The position numbers and the translations under genes are program-made. Positions 1 to 9,732 of a stretch of 64,000 nucleotides of DNA are shown piece after piece. A model generated the notes under the pieces. It did no database searches. It worked only from the letters and a program-made list of their open reading frames with translations, and was not told the origin of the DNA. This stretch comes from Roseivivax sediminis (GTDB taxonomy: Bacteria; Pseudomonadota; Alphaproteobacteria; Rhodobacterales; Rhodobacteraceae), in NCBI RefSeq assembly GCF_900112685.1, contig NZ_FOMS01000003.1, positions 186,001 to 250,000 of the forward strand, given 5' to 3'. Position 1 is the first letter of the stretch. Each line of letters starts with the position of its first letter.

Positions 1-1
1 C

Positions 2-529
2 CCGTCGGCGACGCCGGCTCCCGATCCGGCCCCGGCGGGCGCGCCGGAAGCGGCGGAGCGCCGGGAAGACGCGCCGGCGGAGGAGCGGAAGGCCCCGCCG
101 CCCGCACCGGGGGCCGCCGTGGCCGACGCGGATTCCGAGACCGGACCACTCGTGAAGCCAACCAAGGAACTGCCCGGCCAGAAGGATCTGGCAGAGCGCA
201 AGGGCACCTGGCGCTACGAGGGGGACGGGTCCGTGACCGATGCCGGCGCCAAACCCGCCACGCTCGACGCGCCGCGGCCCGGCGGCGCCGACGATCTCAA
301 GCGGATCAAGGGGGTCGGTCCGAAGCTTGAGGATATGCTGCATCGCCTCGGCTTCTTTCATTTCGACCAGATCGCGGCCTGGACCGACGAGGAGGCGGCC
401 TGGGTCGACGCCAATCTCGATGGCTTCAACGGCCGCGTGACCCGCGACGACTGGGTCGCGCAAGCCAGGGCCCTCGCCGCCGGCGAGGACCCGACCGCAA
501 ACAAGGGCGCCGGCAGCGGCGCGACGTGA
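2..529 (+). CDS. nuoE: NADH-quinone oxidoreductase subunit E, C-terminal part (5' end outside window)
   Basis: The reading frame is open from the left edge to the stop at 527-529, so only the last 175 residues are visible. The thioredoxin-like [2Fe-2S] (N1a) core of NuoE lies upstream of the window. What remains is a long Pro/Ala/Glu-rich linker followed by a helix-hairpin-helix-like module (key residues LKRIKGVGPKLEDML) and an acidic Trp-containing tail. C-terminal extensions of this kind are known on NuoE of Rhodobacteraceae. The position directly before nuoF supports the assignment. The identity rests on the tail and context, because the catalytic part is not in view. A GTG at 119 is internal to the linker and is not the start. 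Confidence 0.85.
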   Translation, partial: PSATPAPDPAPAGAPEAAERREDAPAEERKAPPPAPGAAVADADSETGPLVKPTKELPGQKDLAERKGTWRYEGDGSVTDAGAKPATLDAPRPGGADDLKRIKGVGPKLEDMLHRLGFFHFDQIAAWTDEEAAWVDANLDGFNGRVTRDDWVAQARALAAGEDPTANKGAGSGAT

Positions 530-551
530 ACCAGGGGGCCGACGAAGCGGC

Positions 552-767
552 ATGACCAGTGAAGACCAGGCACGGCGGGGGCGCGTGATCGCGCTCGTGA
601 TCGCGGGCACGGGGCTTTTCTGGATCGCCGCGACGGCCCTCGGCGCCTGGCTCGGCTGGAGCCAGCGCGCAAGGGCCCTGTGCGATCTTGCCGCTCTGGC
701 GGGATTCGGCATGGCCATATACATGCTGTTTGACCTCTGGCGCGCGCGCCGGAACGACAAGGATTGA
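552..767 (+). CDS. small two-helix membrane protein of the nuo operon (DUF5337-like)
   Basis: A 71-residue protein between nuoE and nuoF. It has a charged N-terminus, two hydrophobic segments at about residues 13-37 and 46-64, and a basic C-terminus, so it is predicted to be an inner-membrane hairpin. It resembles the DUF5337 family, which from memory is found in the same operon position in Roseobacter-group bacteria. It starts 22 bases after the nuoE stop and ends 3 bases before nuoF, so it is almost certainly co-transcribed. No catalytic motif is visible. A role in complex I assembly or stability is inferred from position only. Confidence 0.8.
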   Translation: MTSEDQARRGRVIALVIAGTGLFWIAATALGAWLGWSQRARALCDLAALAGFGMAIYMLFDLWRARRNDKD

Positions 768-770
768 GCC

Positions 771-2054
<1,284 letters not shown>

Positions 2055-2255
2055 CCGGTGGGCGGTACAGCCGCTTGCAAGCACCGTCCTGACGGCGCGT
2101 CCGGCACCGAAGCTGCCGGGCGCGCGCCGCGCCACGAGCGCGGCGTGTCGTGAGCCGATTGCGCCGGATGACGTGGCGCCGCGGGCCTTTCCTTTGGTGG
2201 CTGTCGGAACACCTTGGCCCCGGTCCGAGACGCAATGCCCAAGGAACCCCGGCCC

Positions 2256-2516
2256 ATGTCCCGCAGCCAGCGCGCGCTTTTCATCTTCTTCGTCTGGCTC
2301 GCCGTCTATCCCGGCGTCCTGATCTTCGCGGAGGTGGTGGGCTGGCTGGCACCGGATGCGCCGGTCTGGCTGCGTATCCTTCTATCGACGCTGGTCACGG
2401 TGCCGACGATCTCGCTTGTCGTTCTGCCGCGTGTCACGCGGCTTGTCGCCGCCGCGAAGGGGCAGAGCGTGGCGGACCTCAAGCGCGCCGAGGCGGCGGC
2501 GGCCGAGGGCGTGTGA
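2256..2516 (+). CDS. small membrane protein between nuoF and nuoG
   Basis: An 86-residue protein with two predicted transmembrane helices, about residues 6-28 and 33-56, and a charged Ala-rich C-terminal tail. I chose the ATG at 2256 because AAGGA lies about 10 bases upstream. An in-frame ATG at 2235 would add seven residues and has no clear ribosome-binding site. The 200 bases between nuoF and this gene (2055-2255) show no convincing gene. The family was not recognised. Its location makes a role linked to complex I possible but unproven. Confidence 0.7.
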   Translation: MSRSQRALFIFFVWLAVYPGVLIFAEVVGWLAPDAPVWLRILLSTLVTVPTISLVVLPRVTRLVAAAKGQSVADLKRAEAAAAEGV

Positions 2517-2610
2517 GCCGAACGGGCTGGACGCGCGACGCGATTTCTTCGATACCTCTGCCGGACAGGGGCACGCCAGAGGCCCGACAGGATCCGAAGG
2601 GGACAGCGAC

Positions 2611-2973
2611 ATGCCGACCGCTCACCGCATCACCTGGCTGGGGCTCGCCGCCGCGTTGATCGTGCTCGGCGCCTGTAGCGAAACCTCCAAGCGCATCCGC
2701 TTCGAAGGCGAATACTACCGCGCCAGCGCCAAGGCGCCGCGCAGCGACCGGCACAATTTCGTCGTCAGCGCCGGTCCGATCGCCCGCGGCATCGAGGGCG
2801 CGCGGCAGGCGGCTTTCTACGAGGGCACGCTGCATTGCGTGACGCATTTCGGCAGCTCGGAGATCGCATGGAGCGTGCATCCTACGCAGGACGACCCGGG
2901 CCTGCTGACCGTGGATGGCAATCGCGTGTCGACCTCGGGGCGCTGCATCGAATGGCCCGAACGCGGATCGTGA
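2611..2973 (+). CDS. putative lipoprotein in the nuo operon
   Basis: A 120-residue protein with a basic N-terminus, a hydrophobic helix and a lipobox ending LGAC (Cys at about residue 22), so it is predicted to be lipid-anchored on the periplasmic side. Two further cysteines in the mature part (in LHCVTHF and RCIEWPE) could form a disulfide. AGGGGACA precedes the ATG at 2611. A longer open frame reaching upstream to 2356 is rejected because it would overlap the preceding gene and bury the signal peptide. The family is not recognised with certainty. Its conservation in this operon position should be checked. Confidence 0.72.
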   Translation: MPTAHRITWLGLAAALIVLGACSETSKRIRFEGEYYRASAKAPRSDRHNFVVSAGPIARGIEGARQAAFYEGTLHCVTHFGSSEIAWSVHPTQDDPGLLTVDGNRVSTSGRCIEWPERGS

Positions 2974-3080
2974 TCGGCGCGAAACAGCCGCGGTCATTGC
3001 ATATCCGACCCCTGCATACCCATCTTCCTGGCGATGCCGGTGTCCTTCGGAGGCACCCGCGCGAGCTGAAGGAGACCCGC

Positions 3081-3506
3081 ATGCGTACCATCGTCGCCCC
3101 GCTGATCGCGCCCCTCGTGGCCCTCTCGCTTGCCGCCGGCGCCGTACCCGCGGCCACTCAGGGCCAGACGCCGTTGCGCGACGTGGCCGAAATCGATGAC
3201 TCTCTCTTGATGGTCGCCATCGCCGACGACCTGCGCAAGACCTGCGACGATATCGACGCGCGCCTGATCCGAGCGTATTCGTATCTGCAAAAGCTCAAAG
3301 GCATGGCGCGCGACCGCGGCTATAGCGACGACGAGATCGAGGACTACGTCACCTCGAAAGCCGAGAAGAAGCGCATGGAGGCGCGCGGCAAGGCGTTTCT
3401 GGCCGCAAGAGGCGTGGACCGCAGCGACAAAGGCGCCTATTGCACCTTCGGCAAACAGGAAATAGCCAGAGGCAGCCAGATCGGCGTCCTGCTCAGAGCC
3501 AGGTAA
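3081..3506 (+). CDS. secreted DUF5333-like protein before nuoG
   Basis: A 141-residue protein with a Sec-type signal peptide: a short basic start, a hydrophobic segment at residues 5-20 and an AxA-like cleavage site near residues 20-25. The mature part is mostly helical and charged, with Cys pairs in RKTCDDID and AYCTFGK. The start at 3081 is set by GAAGGAG seven bases upstream. It resembles the DUF5333 proteins of Rhodobacteraceae (recalled, not searched). It ends nine bases before nuoG. The function is unknown. A periplasmic location next to complex I genes suggests an envelope or assembly role at most. Confidence 0.72.
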   Translation: MRTIVAPLIAPLVALSLAAGAVPAATQGQTPLRDVAEIDDSLLMVAIADDLRKTCDDIDARLIRAYSYLQKLKGMARDRGYSDDEIEDYVTSKAEKKRMEARGKAFLAARGVDRSDKGAYCTFGKQEIARGSQIGVLLRAR

Positions 3507-3515
3507 GGGGTCCTC

Positions 3516-5522
3516 ATGTCCGACCTTCGCAAAGTCAACATCGACGGGATGGAACTCGAAGTGGACGGGGCGATGACGCTCCTCCAGGCCTGTGAGGAGG
3601 CGGGGATCGAGATCCCGCGCTTCTGTTACCACGAACGGCTGTCCATCGCCGGCAATTGCCGGATGTGCCTTGTGGAGGTCGTCGGCGGCCCGCCGAAGCC
3701 GGCGGCGTCCTGCGCCGTCCAGATCCGTGACATGCGCCCCGGCAAGGACGGGGAGCCGCCGCAGGTCAAGACGAACTCGCCGATGGTCAAGAAAGCCCGC
3801 GAGGGGGTGATGGAGTTCCTGCTCATCAACCACCCGCTCGACTGCCCGATTTGCGACCAGGGCGGCGAATGCGACCTGCAGGACCAGGCGATGGCCTACG
3901 GCGTCGACTTCTCGCGGTACCGCGAGCCCAAGCGCGCCGTGGCGGACATGGATCTCGGGCCGCTCGTCGGCACGCACATGACGCGCTGCATCTCCTGTAC
4001 CCGCTGCGTGCGCTTCATCACCGAGGTCGCCGGCATGCCGGAGCTCGGCCAGACCGGCCGGGGCGAGGATGCGGAGATCACCGCCTATCTCGGCCAGACG
4101 CTCGAATCGGAACTTCAGGGCAACATCATCGACCTGTGCCCGGTCGGCGCGCTGACCTCCAAGCCCTACGCCTACACCGCGCGGCCGTGGGAGTTGTCGA
4201 AGACCGAATCCATCGACGTGATGGATGCGCTCGGCTCTTCGATTCGGGTCGACGCGAAGGGGCGCGAGGTCATGCGCTTCCTGCCCCGCAACCACGACGG
4301 CACGAACGAGGAATGGATCTCCGACAAGACCCGCTTCGTCTGGGACGGGCTGCGGCGCCAGCGGCTCGACAAGCCTTACGTGCGCGAGAACGGCAAGCTG
4401 CGCGCCGCGACATGGCCCGAGGCGCTGGAGAAGGCGGCCGGCGCGCTCAAGGGCGCGAAGCAGCCGGTCGGGCTGGTCGGTGACCTCGCCCCGACCGAGG
4501 CGATCTTCGCGATGAAGGAACTGATCGAGAGCTTTGGCGGTACGACAGAATGCCGCACCGACGGCGCGAAGCTGCCCGCCGGCAACCGGTCAGGTTATGT
4601 CGGCACAGCCGCGATCGAGGATCTGGACGACGCGAAATCTGTGCTGCTGGTCGGGACCAATCCGCGCATCGAGGCGCCGGTGCTGAACGCGCGCATCCGC
4701 AAGGGCTGGCTCAAGGGCGGGCAGGTGAGCGTGCTCGGCGCGCCGGTCGACCTGACCTACGAATACACGCATCTTGGCACTGGCCGTGACGGGCTGACCA
4801 AGGATATGGGCCACAAGGTCGGCTACGACGTGATCGTCGTGGGGCAGGGCGCGCTTCGGGGCGATGACGGCGCCGCGGTGCTTGGCGCCGTGATGAAGCA
4901 CGCCGAGGCGACGGGCGCGAAGCTCATGGTCCTGCATACCGCTGCAAGCCGGGTCGGCGCGCTGGATGTCGGTGCGGTGACCGAGGGCGGGTTGCCGGCG
5001 GCGATGGAAGGTGCGGACGTGGTCTACAATCTCGGCGCGGACGAGATCGACGTGCCGCAGGGCGCGTTCGTCATCTACCAAGGCAGCCATGGCGACCGAG
5101 GCGCGCACCGCGCCGACGTCATCCTGCCGGGCGCCGCCTATACCGAGGAACAGGGCCTGTTCGTCAACACCGAGGGGCGTCCGCAACTGGCGCTGCGCGC
5201 CAGCTTCGCGCCCGGCGAGGCGAAAGAGAACTGGGCAATCCTGCGTGCGCTGTCGGCCGAAGCGGGCAAGCAACTGCCATATGACAGCCTGGCGCAGCTC
5301 CGGCAGAAGATGGTGGAGTCCGTGCCGCACCTCGCGGAGCTCGACCGCGTGCCGCAGAACGACTGGCGTGCCGAGTCCGAGGGCGATCTCGGCTCAGGCG
5401 ACTTCGATGTCGCGATCCACGACTTCTACCTGACCAACCCGGTCGCGCGGGCGAGCGAGCTGATGGCGGAACTGTCGGCGCGGGCCAAGGCACGCTCGCA
5501 GACCAAGGTCGCCGCGGAGTAG
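3516..5522 (+). CDS. nuoG: NADH-quinone oxidoreductase subunit G
   Basis: This 668-residue Fe-S subunit of the complex I peripheral arm carries clusters N1b, N5 and N4. The N1b [2Fe-2S] ligands are Cys37, Cys48, Cys51 and Cys66. N5 uses His106, Cys110, Cys113 and Cys119. N4 uses Cys158, Cys161, Cys164 and Cys208. A molybdopterin oxidoreductase-like domain without catalytic function fills the C-terminal two thirds. The length matches the short mitochondrial-type/alphaproteobacterial form rather than the roughly 900-residue enterobacterial one. The gene is flanked on both sides by small exported-protein genes. Confidence 0.97.
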   Translation: MSDLRKVNIDGMELEVDGAMTLLQACEEAGIEIPRFCYHERLSIAGNCRMCLVEVVGGPPKPAASCAVQIRDMRPGKDGEPPQVKTNSPMVKKAREGVMEFLLINHPLDCPICDQGGECDLQDQAMAYGVDFSRYREPKRAVADMDLGPLVGTHMTRCISCTRCVRFITEVAGMPELGQTGRGEDAEITAYLGQTLESELQGNIIDLCPVGALTSKPYAYTARPWELSKTESIDVMDALGSSIRVDAKGREVMRFLPRNHDGTNEEWISDKTRFVWDGLRRQRLDKPYVRENGKLRAATWPEALEKAAGALKGAKQPVGLVGDLAPTEAIFAMKELIESFGGTTECRTDGAKLPAGNRSGYVGTAAIEDLDDAKSVLLVGTNPRIEAPVLNARIRKGWLKGGQVSVLGAPVDLTYEYTHLGTGRDGLTKDMGHKVGYDVIVVGQGALRGDDGAAVLGAVMKHAEATGAKLMVLHTAASRVGALDVGAVTEGGLPAAMEGADVVYNLGADEIDVPQGAFVIYQGSHGDRGAHRADVILPGAAYTEEQGLFVNTEGRPQLALRASFAPGEAKENWAILRALSAEAGKQLPYDSLAQLRQKMVESVPHLAELDRVPQNDWRAESEGDLGSGDFDVAIHDFYLTNPVARASELMAELSARAKARSQTKVAAE

Positions 5523-5526
5523 CAGA

Positions 5527-5919
5527 ATGCGCGCATTGCGCATTCTTCTGGCGCTGCCGGTGGTCGCCTGCGCGGCCGACGATCCCAAACCGCGCGAGGC
5601 GCAACCTTTCGATCCTAGCTACGAGGGGGTCGAGACGCGCCTCCTCGACGGCGATCTGGTGCAATTCATGGTGGCGATGCGCGGCGCGCGCGACGGGCTC
5701 GACGTCGCGGACTACGCCGAATGCGCCGCCGCGCAGTACGCATTGATCCGCGGCTACGGTTTTGCGCGGCATTTGCGCACAAATGTGGACGAAGAGGGTG
5801 GCTTATGGCGCGCAGATGCGGTTTACACCATTTCGCCAGCCCTTCCGCGCGGCCTGAAGACGATCGACGCCGAGGTCACCGTGTTCAACTGCGCGGAGAA
5901 CGGAATACCGACGGTGTGA
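5527..5919 (+). CDS. putative small lipoprotein between nuoG and nuoH
   Basis: A 130-residue protein with a short signal and a lipobox-like PVVAC (Cys15), followed by an acidic mature domain containing two further cysteines (in YAECAAAQ and VFNCAEN). It begins four bases after the nuoG stop and ends nine bases before nuoH, which implies co-transcription and translational coupling. No enzyme motif is visible and the family was not recognised. It is the second predicted lipoprotein in this operon. Confidence 0.72.
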   Translation: MRALRILLALPVVACAADDPKPREAQPFDPSYEGVETRLLDGDLVQFMVAMRGARDGLDVADYAECAAAQYALIRGYGFARHLRTNVDEEGGLWRADAVYTISPALPRGLKTIDAEVTVFNCAENGIPTV

Positions 5920-5928
5920 GGGACCTTC

Positions 5929-6963
5929 ATGTCTGACTTTCTGTCCACTGCCGGCGGCACCGCGCTGATCGTGACCATGCAGGTTCTCGCCATGGTCACC
6001 TTCGTGATGCTGTCGCTGCTGTTCCTCGTCTACGGCGATCGCAAGATCTGGGCGGCGGTGCAGCTGCGGCGCGGCCCGAACGTCGTGGGCGTGTTCGGCC
6101 TGCTGCAAACCATTGCCGATGCGGCGAAATACGTCTTCAAGGAAGTCGTCGTGCCCGCCGGCGCGGACCGTACGGTCTTCATCATGGCGCCGATGACGTC
6201 CTTCGTGCTGGCAATGATCGCCTGGGCGGTGATCCCCTTCAACGAGACCTGGGTGCTGTCGGACATCAACGTCGCCATCCTCTACGTCTTCGCGGTTTCC
6301 TCTCTGGAGGTTTACGGCGTGATCATGGGGGGCTGGGCGTCCAACTCCAAGTATCCGTTCCTCGGCTCGCTGCGCTCGGCGGCGCAGATGATCTCCTACG
6401 AGGTGTCGCTGGGCCTGATTATTATCGGGGTGATCATCTCCACCGGGTCGATGAACTTCGGAAACATCGTCGCGGCGCAGGACACGGGCTGGCACTTCCT
6501 CGGCTGGTACTGGCTGCCGCACTTCCCGATGGTTTTCCTGTTCTTCATCTCCGCGCTGGCCGAAACGAACCGCCCGCCCTTTGACCTGCCCGAGGCCGAA
6601 TCGGAGCTCGTGGCCGGCTACCAGGTGGAATATTCCTCGACGCCGTTCCTGCTGTTCATGGCCGGTGAATACATCGCCATGTTCCTGATGTGCGCGCTGA
6701 CCTCGCTGCTGTTCTTCGGCGGCTGGCTGTCACCGATCCCGGGCCTGCCGGACGGCGCGCTGTGGATGGTCGGGAAGATGGCGTTCTTCTTCTTCCTCTT
6801 CGCGATGGTGAAGGCCGTCACACCGCGCTTCCGCTACGACCAGCTGATGCGCATCGGCTGGAAGGTCTTCCTGCCCTTCAGTCTGGTCTGGGTCGTCTTC
6901 GTCGCCTTCGCCGCCAAGTTCGGCTGGTTCTGGGGCATCTTCGCCCGCTGGGCAGGAGCGTGA
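5929..6963 (+). CDS. nuoH: NADH-quinone oxidoreductase subunit H
   Basis: A 344-residue polytopic membrane protein (about eight helices) that forms the junction between the peripheral and membrane arms and part of the quinone chamber. The conserved acidic quinone-site loop is visible as [19 protein letters not shown] (around residue 215-235). The N-terminal [17 protein letters not shown] motif is also typical. It is followed by a short gene and nuoI. Confidence 0.97.
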   Translation: MSDFLSTAGGTALIVTMQVLAMVTFVMLSLLFLVYGDRKIWAAVQLRRGPNVVGVFGLLQTIADAAKYVFKEVVVPAGADRTVFIMAPMTSFVLAMIAWAVIPFNETWVLSDINVAILYVFAVSSLEVYGVIMGGWASNSKYPFLGSLRSAAQMISYEVSLGLIIIGVIISTGSMNFGNIVAAQDTGWHFLGWYWLPHFPMVFLFFISALAETNRPPFDLPEAESELVAGYQVEYSSTPFLLFMAGEYIAMFLMCALTSLLFFGGWLSPIPGLPDGALWMVGKMAFFFFLFAMVKAVTPRFRYDQLMRIGWKVFLPFSLVWVVFVAFAAKFGWFWGIFARWAGA

Positions 6964-6964
6964 C

Positions 6965-7282
6965 ATGAGCGAACTGAAATCCGCGATTCTCGACGCTAAA
7001 TACTTGGACATGATCGAGCTGGCGGATTTCGTTGTCCGCGATTGCGGCCTGCCGGACATGGACGAGAGCGGCGAGATGCTGCCGCAGCAGAACGAGATCG
7101 CTGCGGCGATCTTCCGCTGGGCCGCCGGCGCGCAGTTGGGCCGCCGGGGCACCCCGGCCGTGGCGAACGGCGCGGGGGACGGCGAACACGATCACCACGG
7201 TGACCCGAAGATCGGCGTCGCCGGGGCCGAGGCGCGCGTACACGCCGCCGAAGCGCAAGGCAAACCGGAGGACGCTGAATAA
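6965..7282 (+). CDS. small acidic protein between nuoH and nuoI, unknown function
   Basis: A 105-residue soluble protein. Residues 1-60 look folded (helical, with a single Cys in VRDCGLPD). Residues 62-105 are low-complexity, rich in Ala, Gly, Asp and His (GEHDHHGD), and could bind metal or be disordered. It begins two bases after nuoH (TGACATG) and its stop overlaps the nuoI ATG (TAATG), so it is tightly coupled to both. The family was not recognised. The coupling argues that it is a real protein. Confidence 0.65.
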   Translation: MSELKSAILDAKYLDMIELADFVVRDCGLPDMDESGEMLPQQNEIAAAIFRWAAGAQLGRRGTPAVANGAGDGEHDHHGDPKIGVAGAEARVHAAEAQGKPEDAE

Positions 7283-7776
7283 TGGCGACCATGGATTACA
7301 CCCGCGCCGCGAAATACTTCCTACTTCAGGATGTGTGGAAGGGGCTGAGTCTGGGTCTGAAGTACTTCTTCAAGCCGAAGGCCACGCTGAACTACCCGCA
7401 CGAGAAGGGGCCGCTGAGCCCGCGCTTTCGCGGCGAACACGCGCTGCGTCGCTATCCCAACGGCGAAGAGCGCTGCATCGCCTGCAAGCTCTGCGAGGCG
7501 ATCTGCCCGGCGCAGGCGATCACCATCGACGCCGAACCGCGCGAGGACGGCTCCCGCCGGACGACGCGCTACGACATCGACATGACCAAGTGCATCTATT
7601 GCGGGTTCTGCCAGGAGGCGTGTCCGGTCGATGCCATCGTCGAGGGCCCGAATTTCGAGTTTTCCGCCGAGACCCGGGAAGAGCTGTTCTACGACAAGGA
7701 GAAGCTACTGGAGAACGGAGAGCGCTGGGAGGCGGAAATCGCCCGCAACCTCGAGATCGACGCGCCTTACAGATGA
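7282..7776 (+). CDS. nuoI: NADH-quinone oxidoreductase subunit I
   Basis: A 164-residue ferredoxin-type subunit carrying [4Fe-4S] clusters N6a and N6b. The two CxxCxxCxxxCP motifs are at Cys65/68/71/75 and Cys104/107/110/114. An amphipathic N-terminus with YFF-rich segments fits attachment to the membrane-arm interface. Its 3' end overlaps the next small gene through ATGA. Confidence 0.97.
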   Translation: MATMDYTRAAKYFLLQDVWKGLSLGLKYFFKPKATLNYPHEKGPLSPRFRGEHALRRYPNGEERCIACKLCEAICPAQAITIDAEPREDGSRRTTRYDIDMTKCIYCGFCQEACPVDAIVEGPNFEFSAETREELFYDKEKLLENGERWEAEIARNLEIDAPYR

Positions 7777-7982
7777 GCGACGGGGTCCTGAAGGAACTGA
7801 TGGCCGAGATCAGGCTGCTGCGCGAAGAGGTGTCCGACATGCACGACAGCCTCGATATCGCGCATCAGAAGATCGACGGCCTGTCGGTTCTTCTGACCAT
7901 GCTCGCCGGTGCCACCGTCGCGACCGAGGAGGACGAACTGGCCGCGATGATGGACGAGATCGGGGAGGATAACCCGCAATGA
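7773..7982 (+). CDS. small coiled-coil protein after nuoI
   Basis: A 69-residue acidic protein whose ATG overlaps the nuoI stop (ATGA at 7773-7776). The heptad-like pattern of residues 4-40 ([19 protein letters not shown]) suggests a short coiled coil, followed by a hydrophobic patch and an acidic tail. Its stop in turn overlaps the next ATG at 7979 (ATGA). This double overlap strongly supports expression. No family was recognised. It may act as a small partner or oligomerisation peptide, which is inference only. Confidence 0.6.
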   Translation: MSDGVLKELMAEIRLLREEVSDMHDSLDIAHQKIDGLSVLLTMLAGATVATEEDELAAMMDEIGEDNPQ

Positions 7983-8386
7983 CCTCCAAGACGCCGTTCG
8001 AGCTCTTCATGGAGCAGGCACAGGAGATGGCCCGGGCGTTCAATCCCGCACTCGAGAGCTTCGATCCGCGCGGCTTCGAGAAGATGTGGCCGACGATGCC
8101 CAAGGACGCCATGGAGATGTGGTTCGGCAAGGGCATCTCGAAGGACGGGCTCGACGCCAAGACCCGGCTTCTCTTGACGCTGGCGGGGCTGACGATGCAA
8201 GGCGCGCAGGCGGACACACAGGTGCGCATGAATGTGCGGCACCTTCTGGAGGCGGGCGCGACGAAGGACGAGATCGCCGAGACCATCGCGCAGATGTCGA
8301 TGTTCGCCGGCATCCCCGCGATGACCCGCGCGATGGAGCTCGCGCGCGAGGTGATGAACGACGACACGAAGGACGAGGACACATGA
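7979..8386 (+). CDS. carboxymuconolactone decarboxylase (CMD/AhpD-fold) family protein
   Basis: A 135-residue all-helical protein. The segment [20 protein letters not shown] followed by [18 protein letters not shown] and FAGIPA matches the CMD fold of gamma-carboxymuconolactone decarboxylase-like proteins. The redox CxxC of AhpD is absent, and the protein contains no cysteine at all. It is coupled on both sides by ATGA overlaps with the preceding small gene and with nuoJ. An enzymatic role in aromatic degradation is unlikely here. A structural or assembly role with complex I is possible but unproven. Confidence 0.75.
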   Translation: MTSKTPFELFMEQAQEMARAFNPALESFDPRGFEKMWPTMPKDAMEMWFGKGISKDGLDAKTRLLLTLAGLTMQGAQADTQVRMNVRHLLEAGATKDEIAETIAQMSMFAGIPAMTRAMELAREVMNDDTKDEDT

Positions 8387-8985
8387 GCGCGTTTGCCTTC
8401 TACCTCTTCGCGGTGAGCTGCCTGGCCGGCGGTCTCTTCACCGTGATCAGCCGCCACCCGGTGCATTCGGTCCTCTGGCTGATCCTCGCCTTCCTTTCGG
8501 CGGCGGGCCTGTTCGTGCTTCTGGGCGCGGAATTCGTCGCGATGCTGCTGATCATCGTCTATGTCGGCGCGGTCGCGGTTCTGTTCCTCTTCGTGGTGAT
8601 GATGCTCGACGTCGATTTCGCGGAGCTTAAGGCGGAGATGGCACGCTTCATGCCGCTGGCGCTATTGATCGGCGTCATCATCCTGATGCAGTTCGCGGTG
8701 GCGTACGGCGCTTGGGAGACCTCCGAGATGGCCGAGGGGCTGGCCGCGCAGCCGATCCCCGAGGGCCGGCACAATACCGAGGCGCTCGGGCTCATCCTCT
8801 ACGACCGCTACTTCCTGCTGTTCCAGCTGGCGGGCCTGATCCTGCTGGTGGCGATGATCGGGGCGATCGTGCTGACGCTGCGCCACCGCTCGGACGTGAA
8901 GCGGCAGGATGTGCTGGCGCAGATGTACCGCGATCCGAAGACCGCGATGGAGCTGCGCGACGTCAAGCCGGGGCAGGGCCTCTGA
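8383..8985 (+). CDS. nuoJ: NADH-quinone oxidoreductase subunit J
   Basis: A 200-residue membrane subunit with five predicted helices. The typical NuoJ/ND6 segment appears as [20 protein letters not shown] (residues about 46-65). The start at 8383 overlaps the upstream stop (ATGA). Its TGA overlaps the ATG of a possible 50-residue protein (TGATG at 8983-8987). Confidence 0.96.
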   Translation: MSAFAFYLFAVSCLAGGLFTVISRHPVHSVLWLILAFLSAAGLFVLLGAEFVAMLLIIVYVGAVAVLFLFVVMMLDVDFAELKAEMARFMPLALLIGVIILMQFAVAYGAWETSEMAEGLAAQPIPEGRHNTEALGLILYDRYFLLFQLAGLILLVAMIGAIVLTLRHRSDVKRQDVLAQMYRDPKTAMELRDVKPGQGL

Positions 8986-9137
8986 TGCCCTGGCAGAGTT
9001 GGACCGCGGTCGCGCTTGCATCATTCGTCCCGGCCGCCGGCATGATCGGGCGGCGCTCAGGGCTGCGCTCCTGGGCGCCGGCGCTCGTTCCGACCGTATC
9101 GGCGATCGGCTTCGGCCTCGCCGGAATATTCACATGA
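8985..9137 (+). CDS. possible 50-residue membrane peptide after nuoJ
   Basis: An ATG at 8985 overlapping the nuoJ stop opens a 50-codon frame. The peptide is hydrophobic at residues 7-20 and 33-49, with a basic patch between (GRRSGLRS), so it could be a membrane hairpin. The evidence is the stop-start overlap, which is the coupling used throughout this operon, plus the hydrophobic pattern. No family was recognised. It could be a chance frame. Confidence 0.4.
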   Translation: MPWQSWTAVALASFVPAAGMIGRRSGLRSWAPALVPTVSAIGFGLAGIFT

Positions 9138-9157
9138 ACCCTTCGAGGACCTGACCA

Positions 9158-9232
9158 ATGTCGCGCAACATGTTGATTATCGTCGTCGTTGTGGTGCTGA
9201 TCCTGGTGATCGGCGGCTACGTGAGCGTCTGA
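9158..9232 (+). CDS. 24-residue single-transmembrane microprotein of the nuo operon
   Basis: An ATG at 9158 is preceded by GAGGA (9145-9149) at good spacing and opens a 24-codon frame ending at TGA 9230-9232. The peptide begins MSRNM, continues with about 16 almost unbroken Ile/Val/Leu residues, and ends GGYVSV. This is a minimal single-span membrane peptide with a positive N-terminus. Its hydrophobicity, good ribosome-binding site and place between nuoJ and nuoK make it plausible as a real gene despite its length. Candidate roles are a supernumerary or assembly peptide of the membrane arm (inference). The gap 9233-9422 that follows shows no convincing gene. Confidence 0.6.
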   Translation: MSRNMLIIVVVVVLILVIGGYVSV

Positions 9233-9422
9233 CGACCGCGCCGGGCGCGCCAGGGGGGACATCCGGGATGAGGGCATCACCGACGGCCGGCATCGCCAGG
9301 GCGACCAATCGCGACGGGCGCGTTGCAAACCGAGACTCGGGCGGCTAAGCCGCTGCCAGGAACGCCGGGGGCCGCCGCGCGGCACCGTCCCCGCAACCCA
9401 GAAAGACGGACGAGGGACGACG

Positions 9423-9728
9423 ATGATCGGACTGGAACATTACCTCACGGTGGCGGCGGCGCTGTTCGTCATCGGCATCTTCGGGCTTTTCCTCAACCGC
9501 AAGAACGTGATCATCCTGCTCATGTCGATCGAGCTGATGCTGCTTGCGGTGAACATCAACCTCGTCGCGTTCTCTTCGTTCCTCGGCGATCTGGTCGGGC
9601 AGGTCTTCACACTCTTCGTGCTGACGGTTGCCGCGGCCGAGGCGGCGATCGGTCTTGCCATCCTGGTCTGCTTCTTCCGGAACCGCGGCACTATCGCCGT
9701 GGAAGACGTCAACGTGATGAAAGGCTGA
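9423..9728 (+). CDS. nuoK: NADH-quinone oxidoreductase subunit K
   Basis: A 101-residue subunit with three transmembrane helices, homologous to ND4L. The membrane glutamates of the proton path are seen in [14 protein letters not shown] and in the later [13 protein letters not shown] segment. The start at 9423 is preceded by GAGGGACGACG. It is followed four bases later by nuoL. Confidence 0.96.
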   Translation: MIGLEHYLTVAAALFVIGIFGLFLNRKNVIILLMSIELMLLAVNINLVAFSSFLGDLVGQVFTLFVLTVAAAEAAIGLAILVCFFRNRGTIAVEDVNVMKG

Positions 9729-9732
9729 ACGC

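Noticed and set aside
9268-9348. 26-codon frame between the microprotein and nuoK
   Set aside because: A G-rich ribosome-binding-like stretch exists, but the peptide is Arg/Thr/Asn-rich with no pattern. Treated as chance.
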